Source: Bacteroidales bacterium (GTDB lineage Bacteria > Bacteroidota > Bacteroidia > Bacteroidales > UBA3663). Taken from it: a DNA stretch of 7,691 bases. The notes beneath the pieces were generated by a model. That model searched no databases and had not been told where the DNA came from. It worked only from the letters and a program-made list of their open reading frames with translations. This document shows positions 1 to 6,836 of this stretch, one piece after another (the first letter of the stretch is position 1; every line of letters starts with the position of its first letter). Location: positions 1 through 7,691 of the forward strand of contig JAUNCV010000098.1 of the NCBI GenBank assembly GCA_030526445.1, read 5' to 3'. The translations under genes were made by a program, and so were the position numbers.

Positions 1-739
1 CTGCGAGGTTGTTCTGAATCTCCTCGATAGTGTAGGTCTCCCAGAACTCAAGTTTAGCAGAACCCTGGAGGAGCTTGCGTACACGCTCTGGCTCTTTTAC
101 GCCAGGGAGCTCAACGAGGATACGGCCGGCCTGTTCCAACTGCTGGATATTAGGAGCAACAACACCGAAGCGGTCAATACGGTTACGAAGAACGTTGAAT
201 GAGTTTGCCAAAGCAGTGTTCATTTCTTCGCTGATGATTGAGAGAACCTCTGCGTCTGGAGTATCTTTCTTGATCTTCTCTTTGAGCTGATAGGTGCTGA
301 AAACCTTAGCGAGAGTAGCGTTTGGGTTTACAGCCTTGTAGTTGGCAGCAAATTTCTGGAGGAACTCGTCGCCACTCACAACTTCAGCATCAGTGCTGGT
401 CAACTGAAGGGCCTCAACGAAGGTTGGATCATCGACATTTTCAGCAGCCAATGACTTGAGCACGTCAGAAACTGAAATCTCAAGAATTACGTTCATACCG
501 CCCTTCAAGTCCAGACCGAGACCGATCTGCTTCTCCTGGGCCTCTTTGTAGGTGTTACCCATGTAGCTCCAGTTTTCAGTCAGGGAGTCAAGGTAAACCC
601 TTTCCATGGTCGCATCGCCGGCAGCGAGCTCCTTGGCCTGATTCTCTACGCTACCGACCATCCAAGAGAATGAAATCTGGTAGAGACAAACCAATGCGAG
701 CAGTGTGGCAAATGCTGACACAAATCCTTTGTTTTGCAT
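1..739 (-). CDS. secDF: Protein translocase subunit SecD / fused SecDF, N-terminal 246 residues (partial)
   Basis: SecD works with SecF at the inner membrane, where it uses the proton gradient to help pull preproteins through SecYEG. Reading leftward from the ATG at 739-737, the frame stays open for 246 codons and leaves the window without a stop. Residues 5-27 form the first transmembrane segment. The SecD signature GLGLDLKGGMNVILEI lies at 73-88. The P1 periplasmic region follows, with LRNRIDRFGV at 184-193 and a stretch through VELPGVKEPERVRKLLQGS to LEFWE at about 208-234. The beginning MQNKGFV and the D1 motif are those of Bacteroidales proteins in which SecD and SecF are fused into one polypeptide of roughly 1000 residues. 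That is why I expect a fusion, but the SecF half is outside the window. The start is set by the hydrophobic N-terminus and by a promoter about 65 bases upstream. No frameshift is visible. Identification as SecD is near certain; the fusion is inferred. Confidence 0.96.
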   Translation of the reverse strand, partial: MQNKGFVSAFATLLALVCLYQISFSWMVGSVENQAKELAAGDATMERVYLDSLTENWSYMGNTYKEAQEKQIGLGLDLKGGMNVILEISVSDVLKSLAAENVDDPTFVEALQLTSTDAEVVSGDEFLQKFAANYKAVNPNATLAKVFSTYQLKEKIKKDTPDAEVLSIISEEMNTALANSFNVLRNRIDRFGVVAPNIQQLEQAGRILVELPGVKEPERVRKLLQGSAKLEFWETYTIEEIQNNLA

Positions 740-805
740 TGTTTTGAAAATTTTGTTTATTTAGTTTTTATTCTTGTTTTTTCTATAAAAACACTATTCG
801 GGCGG

Positions 806-813
806 CAAAGATA
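806..813 (-). promoter_or_regulatory. Putative Bacteroidetes -7 promoter element for secDF
   Basis: Read on the minus strand, these bases are TATCTTTG, an exact match to the TAnnTTTG -7 consensus used by the primary sigma factor of Bacteroidetes. It faces secDF and would place the transcript start near 799, giving a leader of about 60 A/T-rich bases. No clear TTTG -33 element is present at the usual spacing upstream. The call rests on the -7 match, orientation and distance only. Confidence 0.55.
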
Positions 814-897
814 GCAAAAATTTCGTTAAATCACGATAAAATTATTTAAAAAAGTAAAAATCGCAGCATTTTTCCACGATATTTGGGTATTTTTATA

Positions 898-905
898 TAT
901 CTTCG
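898..905 (+). promoter_or_regulatory. Weak candidate -7 element immediately before the lipoprotein ATG
   Basis: TATCTTCG differs from the Bacteroidetes TAnnTTTG consensus at one base and ends four bases before the ATG at 910. If used, it would give an almost leaderless mRNA. A second imperfect match, GATATTTG at 878-885, would give a short leader instead. Neither has a convincing TTTG -33 box at the normal distance, so which one is used, if either, is open. Confidence 0.25.
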
Positions 906-909
906 CGCC

Positions 910-2823
910 ATGTTCAATAGTAAATTCCGTCATAATCATATTCTTGCAATTACCCTGTCGGCATGTTTTTTGTCGGCCTTGGTAGGGTGTGCCAGCATGG
1001 GCAGACCCGAAGGTGGTTTGTATGATGAAGACCCTCCGGTTCTTGTAAGTTCAGAACCTGCAGAGGGGGCAGTAAATGTCAAAAAACAACGCATCACTAT
1101 GCGTTTTAACGAGAATATCAAGCTTGATAAAGTTAATGAAAAGCTGACGATTTCTCCTCCCCAAAGTAAGATGCCTCGCGTCTCAAGTAATGCCAAAACT
1201 CTTACACTTGAGCTTTCAGATTCGCTGAAGGCAAACACCACTTATTCAATCGATTTTGGCGATGCTGTGCAGGATAACAACGAGGGTAATCCTATGGAGA
1301 GCCTTTCTTTGCTGTTCTCTACAGGCGAGCAACTTGACACTCTTATGGTGATGGGACATTTGCTCAATGCAAAGGACCTCGAGCCTATTACAGGCGCGTA
1401 TGTAGGAATATATAGGGTAGTGTCTGATACAATCTCTACCGACTCTCTTTTCTACACAAAGCCATTTGAGCGAGCTGGCAAAACCGATGTTAACGGTTTC
1501 TTTAAGATTTTGGGTTGTGCTCCCGGCTCCTATCGTCTCTATAGTCTCGTTGATGGTAACACAAACTATTTTTATGATTCGAACAGCGAGGATATTGCCT
1601 TCGGTAGCGATACTCTCCTGATCGATGAGAATTATGTGCCTGACAGTGCAATGATTGTTTGGTCGTTCAACGAAGGAAAGGTAAAACGTTACCTCGACGA
1701 TTGTACTCGTCCCGATTCGTTACATATTAACGTTCGTTTTGCAACTCCTATGCCAGAAAAACCTAAACTGGCATTCTTGTTGCCCGATAGTACACGCATG
1801 GAGGGCGATTCAATTGTTGTGGGCGATTTTAACATAACGCTCGATACTATAAGTTATTGGCTCCGAGATACTTCTCTGATAGCTCTCGATACTCTCAAGC
1901 TCGAACTTACTTATCTCTTCACAGATACGCTCAATCAAGATATTTGGCGTACGGAGCTTTTTGAACTTGAAAAGCCGGTTGTGAAGGAACAGCCTAAAAA
2001 GGAGAAGTCGGAGAAGAAGAAAATCCGCAAGCGCAAGGACAAGGAGGACGAGGCTAAGGTTGATAGTCTTGCGGCAGACACGCTCCCTAAGATCACTTAC
2101 ATGAGCATGAAAATGATCTCTGCAAACTCGATCGACATTGGAGCAAAACCAAAATTTGAGATGTCTGAACCCTTAGACAGTCTTCGCCCAGAGCTTTTCC
2201 ACCTTCAGATTAAGAAAGACTCGACTTGGGCCGATATGCCTCTTCGTTTGGAGCAGGATACTCTTCATCCAACACGTTTTACGCTTTATGCCGAACCTCA
2301 TTTTTCTCCTGGAGAGACTTATCAAGTGATAGTCGATTCTGCGGCGACTCATAATATATATGGACATCCAATCGCTGCTTGCAATTTCTCCTTCACAGAG
2401 AAAAAGCCTGAAGATTATGCCCATCTGCGATTTAATATTTCGGGCATTGATGGACCCGCTTTTGTTGAGTTGCTCAATGCTTCTGATAAGCCGGTGCAGA
2501 CGGCTAAAGTGATTAATAATCAGGCAAAGTTTGTACATGTACCTGCTGGTACTTATTATGCTCGACTCATAGAGGATGTCAATGGAAATGGCATCTTTGA
2601 TCCAGGTAATCTGAGCGAACATCGTCAGCCAGAACGTGTACATTATTTTGCTGCGGAACTCGAATTGCGAGCCAACTGGTCGTTCGATCAGAACTGGAAT
2701 GTCTTCGAAACTCCTATCCTAAAGCAAAAACTTGAAAAGGTAAAGATAAATAAGCCAAAGAAGACTGCTGAGAAAAAGAGTAAGAACGAAGAATACTTGC
2801 GTAAACGAGGTAAAATAAAATAA
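910..2823 (+). CDS. Ig-like (Big_5) domain lipoprotein
   Basis: This is a predicted envelope lipoprotein of 637 residues. I chose the ATG at 910: it gives a basic N-terminus (KFRHNH), a hydrophobic stretch at 11-26 and a lipobox LVGC with the lipidated cysteine at residue 27. An in-frame TTG at 883 would only add nine residues ahead of the signal. The mature start CASMGRPEGG, followed by DEDPP, is characteristic of a widespread Bacteroidetes family with a bacterial Ig-like Big_5 domain, here at about 41-138 and ending in LLFSTGEQ. Residues about 190-215 (KTDVNGFFKILGCAPGSYRL) resemble a carboxypeptidase-regulatory-like beta-sandwich. A Lys/Glu-rich linker spans about 359-384. A second beta-rich region at about 503-567 contains DVNGNGIFD, like a calcium-binding loop. 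The C-terminus (603-637) is very basic. Molecular function is unknown; a structural or assembly role in the envelope is plausible. It is probably the first gene of an operon with the two genes that follow. Confidence 0.9.
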   Translation: MFNSKFRHNHILAITLSACFLSALVGCASMGRPEGGLYDEDPPVLVSSEPAEGAVNVKKQRITMRFNENIKLDKVNEKLTISPPQSKMPRVSSNAKTLTLELSDSLKANTTYSIDFGDAVQDNNEGNPMESLSLLFSTGEQLDTLMVMGHLLNAKDLEPITGAYVGIYRVVSDTISTDSLFYTKPFERAGKTDVNGFFKILGCAPGSYRLYSLVDGNTNYFYDSNSEDIAFGSDTLLIDENYVPDSAMIVWSFNEGKVKRYLDDCTRPDSLHINVRFATPMPEKPKLAFLLPDSTRMEGDSIVVGDFNITLDTISYWLRDTSLIALDTLKLELTYLFTDTLNQDIWRTELFELEKPVVKEQPKKEKSEKKKIRKRKDKEDEAKVDSLAADTLPKITYMSMKMISANSIDIGAKPKFEMSEPLDSLRPELFHLQIKKDSTWADMPLRLEQDTLHPTRFTLYAEPHFSPGETYQVIVDSAATHNIYGHPIAACNFSFTEKKPEDYAHLRFNISGIDGPAFVELLNASDKPVQTAKVINNQAKFVHVPAGTYYARLIEDVNGNGIFDPGNLSEHRQPERVHYFAAELELRANWSFDQNWNVFETPILKQKLEKVKINKPKKTAEKKSKNEEYLRKRGKIK

Positions 2824-2866
2824 TCAGTAAAAATATAACTAAAACCTATTTGGAATTTTATAACCT

Positions 2867-3670
2867 ATGCATAAGTTGTTGAAACTCATAATTATTTGCC
2901 TGTTTTTCGGTATGGCAATGCCTACTATGGCCATTACAAAGGCCGAAAAAATTGAGAAAGTAGAGGAGCTCCATTATGATGTCTATTGGCACTGGGGCTT
3001 CATTTGGAAAAAAGCAGGTAGTGGCGTGCTCAACCTTTGGAAGGAACATGATTTCCGTAACAATGAGCGTATGCATGGTCAGTTGTGTGGACGTTCTCAC
3101 AGCATTGTTGAGACTATTATGAAGGTGCGTGATACCCTCGAGTGTTGGTATGATCCAAACATGATTCCTATCGAATATGTTAAGAAGACCAATGAGGGCT
3201 CTTACAAAGCTGTTGAGCGCAATCTTTATCGAACTTTCACCAACGGCAAGCCTCTTTTGCCAGCAAATGTTGATAGTACCCAGGTCGACATTTATCGCTG
3301 GCGTGTAAAGAAGGGAAGCGATGAAGCACATCATTCGGTCGATGCCGTAGGATATGATATGCTTTCAATCTTCTATGTAATCCGTAACCTTGATTTTTCA
3401 CAAATGAAGGTGGGCGAAAAAATGCAGTTTCGCATTCATGCAGGGGTGAAGGGCAAATGGTTGCATGTAACTTATCGAGGTAAAGGAAAGTGCACTCTTA
3501 AGAATGGCCGTCAATATGATGCTCTTGAACTTGAACTCACTTTCCCAAGTAAGGATGCCGACAGCACACCGTTGCATGTATGGCTTGCCGCAACACCCGA
3601 CCATAGACCTTTGAGTGTTATTATTCAGCTCAAACGTATCGGTGCGATACAAGGCGAAATTGTGGAATAA
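2867..3670 (+). CDS. Secreted DUF3108 domain-containing protein
   Basis: This is a 267-residue protein with a Sec signal peptide: MHKLLK, a hydrophobic core at 7-20, and probable cleavage after MPTMA at residue 22. No lipobox is present, so a soluble periplasmic location is likely. The mature part fits the DUF3108 family along its length. It opens with a YDVYWHWGFIWKKAGSG segment (37-53), has DMLSIFYVIRNLDFSQMKVGE in the middle (164-184), and closes with HVWLAATPDHRPLSVIIQ and IGAIQGEI (237-265). The family is mostly beta-strand and has no established biochemical activity; I do not assign one. It starts 43 bases after the lipoprotein stop with no terminator between them, and its stop codon overlaps the next start as TAATG. 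Cotranscription with both neighbours is therefore likely. No truncation or frameshift is seen. Confidence 0.9.
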   Translation: MHKLLKLIIICLFFGMAMPTMAITKAEKIEKVEELHYDVYWHWGFIWKKAGSGVLNLWKEHDFRNNERMHGQLCGRSHSIVETIMKVRDTLECWYDPNMIPIEYVKKTNEGSYKAVERNLYRTFTNGKPLLPANVDSTQVDIYRWRVKKGSDEAHHSVDAVGYDMLSIFYVIRNLDFSQMKVGEKMQFRIHAGVKGKWLHVTYRGKGKCTLKNGRQYDALELELTFPSKDADSTPLHVWLAATPDHRPLSVIIQLKRIGAIQGEIVE

Positions 3671-4317
3671 TGGAAATAGAAGATACTTATCTCACTATAG
3701 ACAAGCCCTCCGAGGGTCTTTACAAGGAGAAGATGAGCAAATTCTTCTCCTTTGCCGAACCATGTCGTACTGTTGAGGAGGCTATGGAGATAGTCAACTT
3801 GTATCGCAAAGAGTATTACGACGCGCGACATGTGTGTTGGGCTTATATGATTGGCCCAGACCGACTTACTTTTCGAAGTAATGATGACGGCGAGCCCTCT
3901 GGTACTGCAGGTAAGCCTATTCTCGGTCAGATAAACAGTTTCAATCTCACCAATCTCTGTGTAATTGTAATTCGTTATTTCGGAGGCATTAAATTAGGTA
4001 CAAGTGGTCTTATTGAGGCCTATCGTACTGCTGCTGCCGAAGCTCTCTCTGCTGCCGAAATCCAGGAAAAGATTCTGGAAGAGGAACTCACAGTACATTT
4101 CGAATATCCACTTATGGGCGAGGCTATGCGCATAGTCAAGGAGGAGAACGCCACAGTTGTCAAACAAGATTTCTACGATGATTGTCTCCTGACGGTGAGT
4201 CTTCGCAAAGCTGCTATGCCTAAGATGCGTGCACGTTTCGAGGGTGTTTATGGTATCGATATTGTTGAGAAGAAGGAGGAAACTCTTATTTCACCTGAAA
4301 TGCAAGAGGAGGAATAA
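3670..4317 (+). CDS. yigZ: YigZ/IMPACT (UPF0029) family protein
   Basis: This is a 215-residue cytoplasmic protein of the YigZ family, related to eukaryotic IMPACT. The N-terminal IMPACT domain occupies about 20-128, with the family motifs DARHVCWAY (51-59), NDDGEPSGTAGKPIL (71-85) and VIRYFGGIKLGTSGLIEAY (100-118). A smaller ferredoxin-like C-terminal domain (DUF1949 type, resembling part of elongation factor G) follows at about 138-198, and then an acidic tail. Eukaryotic IMPACT regulates the kinase GCN2 through GCN1. The bacterial role is not settled, although a link to translation or nucleic acids has been suggested by structure. There is no signal peptide, in contrast to the two exported proteins encoded upstream. 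The ATG shares one base with the DUF3108 stop (TAATG at 3668-3672), which points to translational coupling. The length is normal for the family. Confidence 0.94.
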   Translation: MEIEDTYLTIDKPSEGLYKEKMSKFFSFAEPCRTVEEAMEIVNLYRKEYYDARHVCWAYMIGPDRLTFRSNDDGEPSGTAGKPILGQINSFNLTNLCVIVIRYFGGIKLGTSGLIEAYRTAAAEALSAAEIQEKILEEELTVHFEYPLMGEAMRIVKEENATVVKQDFYDDCLLTVSLRKAAMPKMRARFEGVYGIDIVEKKEETLISPEMQEEE

Positions 4318-4339
4318 ACAAACTTGAAGTTTATATATA

Positions 4340-4382
4340 AAAGCGACCACAGACAGTTAAATGTCTGCGGTCGTTTTGTTTT
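4340..4382. terminator. Bidirectional intrinsic terminator between convergent genes
   Basis: A 13-base-pair stem is formed by 4343-4355 and 4362-4374 around a six-base loop (GTTAAA). It extends outward with A-T pairs between 4340-4342 and 4375-4377. A T-rich run follows on the plus strand (to 4382), and AAAA (4339-4342) gives the matching T-run on the minus strand. The stem has one A.C mismatch on the plus strand that becomes a G.U pair on the minus strand. It lies between the yigZ stop (4317) and the GH3 stop (4411), where a shared terminator is expected. Confidence 0.82.
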
Positions 4383-4410
4383 AGTGAAGAACACTGATAT
4401 TATGTTCTGA

Positions 4411-6798
4411 TTATTTCTGAGTGTACTTAACGGTACCCTTCACATCTACAGAGCTGGCAGCAACAGTGATGGTGAAGGTGCCTGGCTCTGCAACCCAAGC
4501 ATGTTTGGTTTCGTCGAAGAACTGCAAATCCTTTTCGTTAATAGTGTAAGAAACAGTCTTCTCCTCACCTGGCGCGAGGGCAATCTTCTCGAAGTGCTTG
4601 AGTTCCTTCTTTGGGCGAATCACGCTTGCTTTATCATCACCTACATACCACTGAACAATTTCTTTACCAGCAACCTTGCCAGTGTTCTTGACGGTTACAG
4701 TGACGGTGTTGCCAGAAATTTGAGGCTTGCCATACTCGAATGTAGTGTATGAGAGACCATAGCCGAATGGGAAGAGCACGCGGCTCTTGGCATTAGCATA
4801 AGTGCCATTGAAGCCCTTGGTATCAAACCAACGATAGCCCAAAAGGATATCTTCGGCGTAGATAACAGCCTCAGTACCAGGAGCTGCAGAGTAATCATGA
4901 GCCTCGAGCGAGTTGCTGCGGGTGTTGATGTCATTATTCTTGGCAATCTCCTTAACTTGCTTCTCAAAGAAGCCCTTCTTCAAAAGGGTGGCCGAAGCAG
5001 GGTTCTCCTTGCCGTATTTGAAAACAGTAGGCATAGAATCGGCAGGAATGCCAGGGTAAGCTACACGGCCGAGTTTGTGTGCTGGATAATCTTCAAGACT
5101 CACAGCCATAGTAAATGGCAACTTGCCCGATGGGTTTACATCGCCAGAAAGGATGTCGGTGAGGGCATATCCTGCTTGTGAGCCATTGTACCATGACTGT
5201 ACAAGAGTTTTCACTTGGCTCAACCAAGGCATAGCATAGGCATTGCCGCTGATAATGACGGTGACCATATTCTGGTTGGCAGCAGCAAGTTCTGAGATAA
5301 GTTCGTTCTGGAAGAAGTCGAGCTCATACTGGCGACGGTCGCCACCTTCACAATCCTGGAAGTGATTTTTGTTCAAACCACCTACATAAATTACGAGGTC
5401 GGCTTTTTTAGCCTTCTCTACAGCCTCTACGCGAAGTTTAGCCTGTTCCTCTTCTGGAATCACGATGACGCGACCATACATTGAAGGACCGCTCTTGTAG
5501 CCGGCTGCATATTCTACCTTGGCAATTTTTCCATAGCGCTCCTGAATGGCACGGAGAGGCGAAACCTCATCTTTTGCCTTGAGTTCTGATGAACCACCAC
5601 CTTCGGTGAGTTTACGGGTCGCATTTTCGCCTACGACCAAAATAGTCTTACCCTTGAGGTTAGCTTCATTAAGTGGAAGTAGGTTTGTCTCGTTCTTGAG
5701 GAGAACAATACCCTCACGAGCAATTTCACGGCAGGCATCAAGGTGAGCCTGAGTGTGCATTGAACCCCAGCCACGGTTAGGATTCATCTCGGTGCGGAAC
5801 AAGAGACGAAGCATGCGGCGAGCCTTGTCGTTTACAATCTCCATAGGAACCTCACCATTCTTTGCCTTGTTCAGATAGGCTGAACCAAGATAGTAATCAT
5901 CATAGCCAAATCCGTTGGCCTCAGAGGTTAAGCCATTGGTGAATGAGCCCATTTCGAGGTCAAGACCATACTTAATTGCTTCATCGGTATCATGGCAAGC
6001 TCCCCAGTCTGTGATAACTGCACCATCGAAACCCCATTCGCCCTTCAGAATATCGTTGAGCAGGCGTTCGTTGTGTGATACGTGCTGATCTTTATATTGG
6101 TTATAGCTGCCCATAAGTGACCATGCATTACCCTCTTTCACAGCAGCCTCAAAAGGACGGAGGTAGAGTTCGTAGAGTGCACGGTCTGAAACCTTGACAT
6201 CTACATGTCCGCGGAATTCTTCCTGATCATTGAGAACATAGTGTTTTACGCAGCATGCAACACCATTGCTCTGTAAGCCTTGGATGTAAGGCACTACCAT
6301 GATGCTGGCCAAGTATGGATCTTCTCCCATATACTCAAAGTTACGACCGTTGAGTGGGGTGCGATAAAGGTTCACGCCAGGGCCAAGCAGTACGCTCTTT
6401 TTACGATAACGAGCCTCCTCGCCTACATTTTTGCCATAAAGCGAAGCCATTTCTGGGTTCCAAGAAGCAGCCAGACAGGTGAGAGCAGGGAATGCTGTAC
6501 AATAGTCGTTGGTCCAGTTCGAGTGTGCCCAGTCGTTCCAGTTGATCTCCATGCGCACACCATGAGGGCCGTCGCTGGTCCAAAGTTCAGGGATACCGAG
6601 GCGCGATACGCCAGGGCTTGAAAACTTAGATTGTGCATAAACCATGCGGCACTTCTCTTCAAGGGTCATGCGGCTGAGGGCATCCTCAACGCGCTCTTCG
6701 ACCGAGAGGGCTGGGTTAAGATACTTAGGCAGCTCTTGAGCTGATGCCATGGCGGGAGCAAGAGCCAACGCCATGGCCGAAAGTTTTATTTTTTTCAT
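4411..6798 (-). CDS. Secreted glycoside hydrolase family 3 beta-glycosidase (beta-glucosidase-like)
   Basis: This 795-residue GH3 enzyme hydrolyses terminal beta-linked sugars, most likely beta-glucosides, by a retaining mechanism. I chose the ATG at 6798-6796 because it starts a clean Sec signal peptide (MKKIKLSAMALALAPAMASA, cleaved before QE at 21-22); an in-frame TTG at 6840 would only add 14 residues ahead of it. The N-terminal barrel shows SDGPHGVR (75-82), GRNFEYMGEDP (151-161) and KHYVLNDQE (185-193). The nucleophile region GFDGAVITDWG has Asp264. The alpha/beta sandwich domain holds EGGDR (484-488), with Glu484 as the likely acid/base, and GKLPFT (558-563). FPFGYGLSYTTFEYG (676-690) leads into a C-terminal fibronectin III-like domain. 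There is no PA14 domain. About 60 extra residues lie between SLEDYPAH and EDILLGYRWFD (roughly 585-642), longer than usual. It follows the GH31 gene by 38 bases in the same direction. Beta-xylosidase activity cannot be excluded. Confidence 0.95.
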   Translation of the reverse strand: MKKIKLSAMALALAPAMASAQELPKYLNPALSVEERVEDALSRMTLEEKCRMVYAQSKFSSPGVSRLGIPELWTSDGPHGVRMEINWNDWAHSNWTNDYCTAFPALTCLAASWNPEMASLYGKNVGEEARYRKKSVLLGPGVNLYRTPLNGRNFEYMGEDPYLASIMVVPYIQGLQSNGVACCVKHYVLNDQEEFRGHVDVKVSDRALYELYLRPFEAAVKEGNAWSLMGSYNQYKDQHVSHNERLLNDILKGEWGFDGAVITDWGACHDTDEAIKYGLDLEMGSFTNGLTSEANGFGYDDYYLGSAYLNKAKNGEVPMEIVNDKARRMLRLLFRTEMNPNRGWGSMHTQAHLDACREIAREGIVLLKNETNLLPLNEANLKGKTILVVGENATRKLTEGGGSSELKAKDEVSPLRAIQERYGKIAKVEYAAGYKSGPSMYGRVIVIPEEEQAKLRVEAVEKAKKADLVIYVGGLNKNHFQDCEGGDRRQYELDFFQNELISELAAANQNMVTVIISGNAYAMPWLSQVKTLVQSWYNGSQAGYALTDILSGDVNPSGKLPFTMAVSLEDYPAHKLGRVAYPGIPADSMPTVFKYGKENPASATLLKKGFFEKQVKEIAKNNDINTRSNSLEAHDYSAAPGTEAVIYAEDILLGYRWFDTKGFNGTYANAKSRVLFPFGYGLSYTTFEYGKPQISGNTVTVTVKNTGKVAGKEIVQWYVGDDKASVIRPKKELKHFEKIALAPGEEKTVSYTINEKDLQFFDETKHAWVAEPGTFTITVAASSVDVKGTVKYTQK

Positions 6799-6836
6799 TT
6801 GTATTGTTTGATAGATGATGAATTGCGAAAAAGTGG

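Larger units (their letters stand above)
740..909. other. Divergent AT-rich intergenic region between secDF and the lipoprotein gene
   Basis: This 170-base gap separates the leftward secDF start from the rightward lipoprotein start, so it should hold promoters for both directions. It is strongly A/T rich with homopolymer A and T runs. It contains one good Bacteroidetes -7 box facing left (806-813) and two imperfect ones facing right (878-885 and 898-905). I see no convincing small gene, riboswitch or long inverted repeat in it. Confidence 0.7.

Noticed and set aside
75..290. 71-codon plus-strand open frame
   Set aside because: It is the reverse of the conserved secD P1 region, and its protein is low-complexity and unrecognisable.
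820..840. Short inverted repeat TCGT...ACGA in the divergent intergenic region
   Set aside because: The arms are only four bases in very A/T-rich DNA, too weak to call an operator.
883..909. In-frame TTG at 883 extending the lipoprotein by nine residues
   Set aside because: The extension puts extra residues ahead of a complete signal peptide and overlaps the likely promoter; the ATG at 910 fits the lipoprotein signal better.
2533..2542. Ten-base perfect palindrome GTACATGTAC
   Set aside because: It is short and lies within codons of the lipoprotein gene, with no second copy or regulatory context; chance is the simplest explanation.
2173..2643. 156-codon open frame on the minus strand inside the lipoprotein gene
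   Set aside because: It lies wholly antisense to a well-supported gene, has no recognisable domain, and its composition looks like a reverse-frame shadow.
2858..3334. 158-codon open frame on the minus strand across the start of the DUF3108 gene
   Set aside because: It is antisense to a gene with a signal peptide and family motifs, and shows no domain or promoter of its own.
4318..4410. Possible boundary of a transferred island between housekeeping and sugar-degradation genes
   Set aside because: The junction holds only a terminator; no direct repeats, tRNA gene, integrase or abrupt base-composition change is visible.
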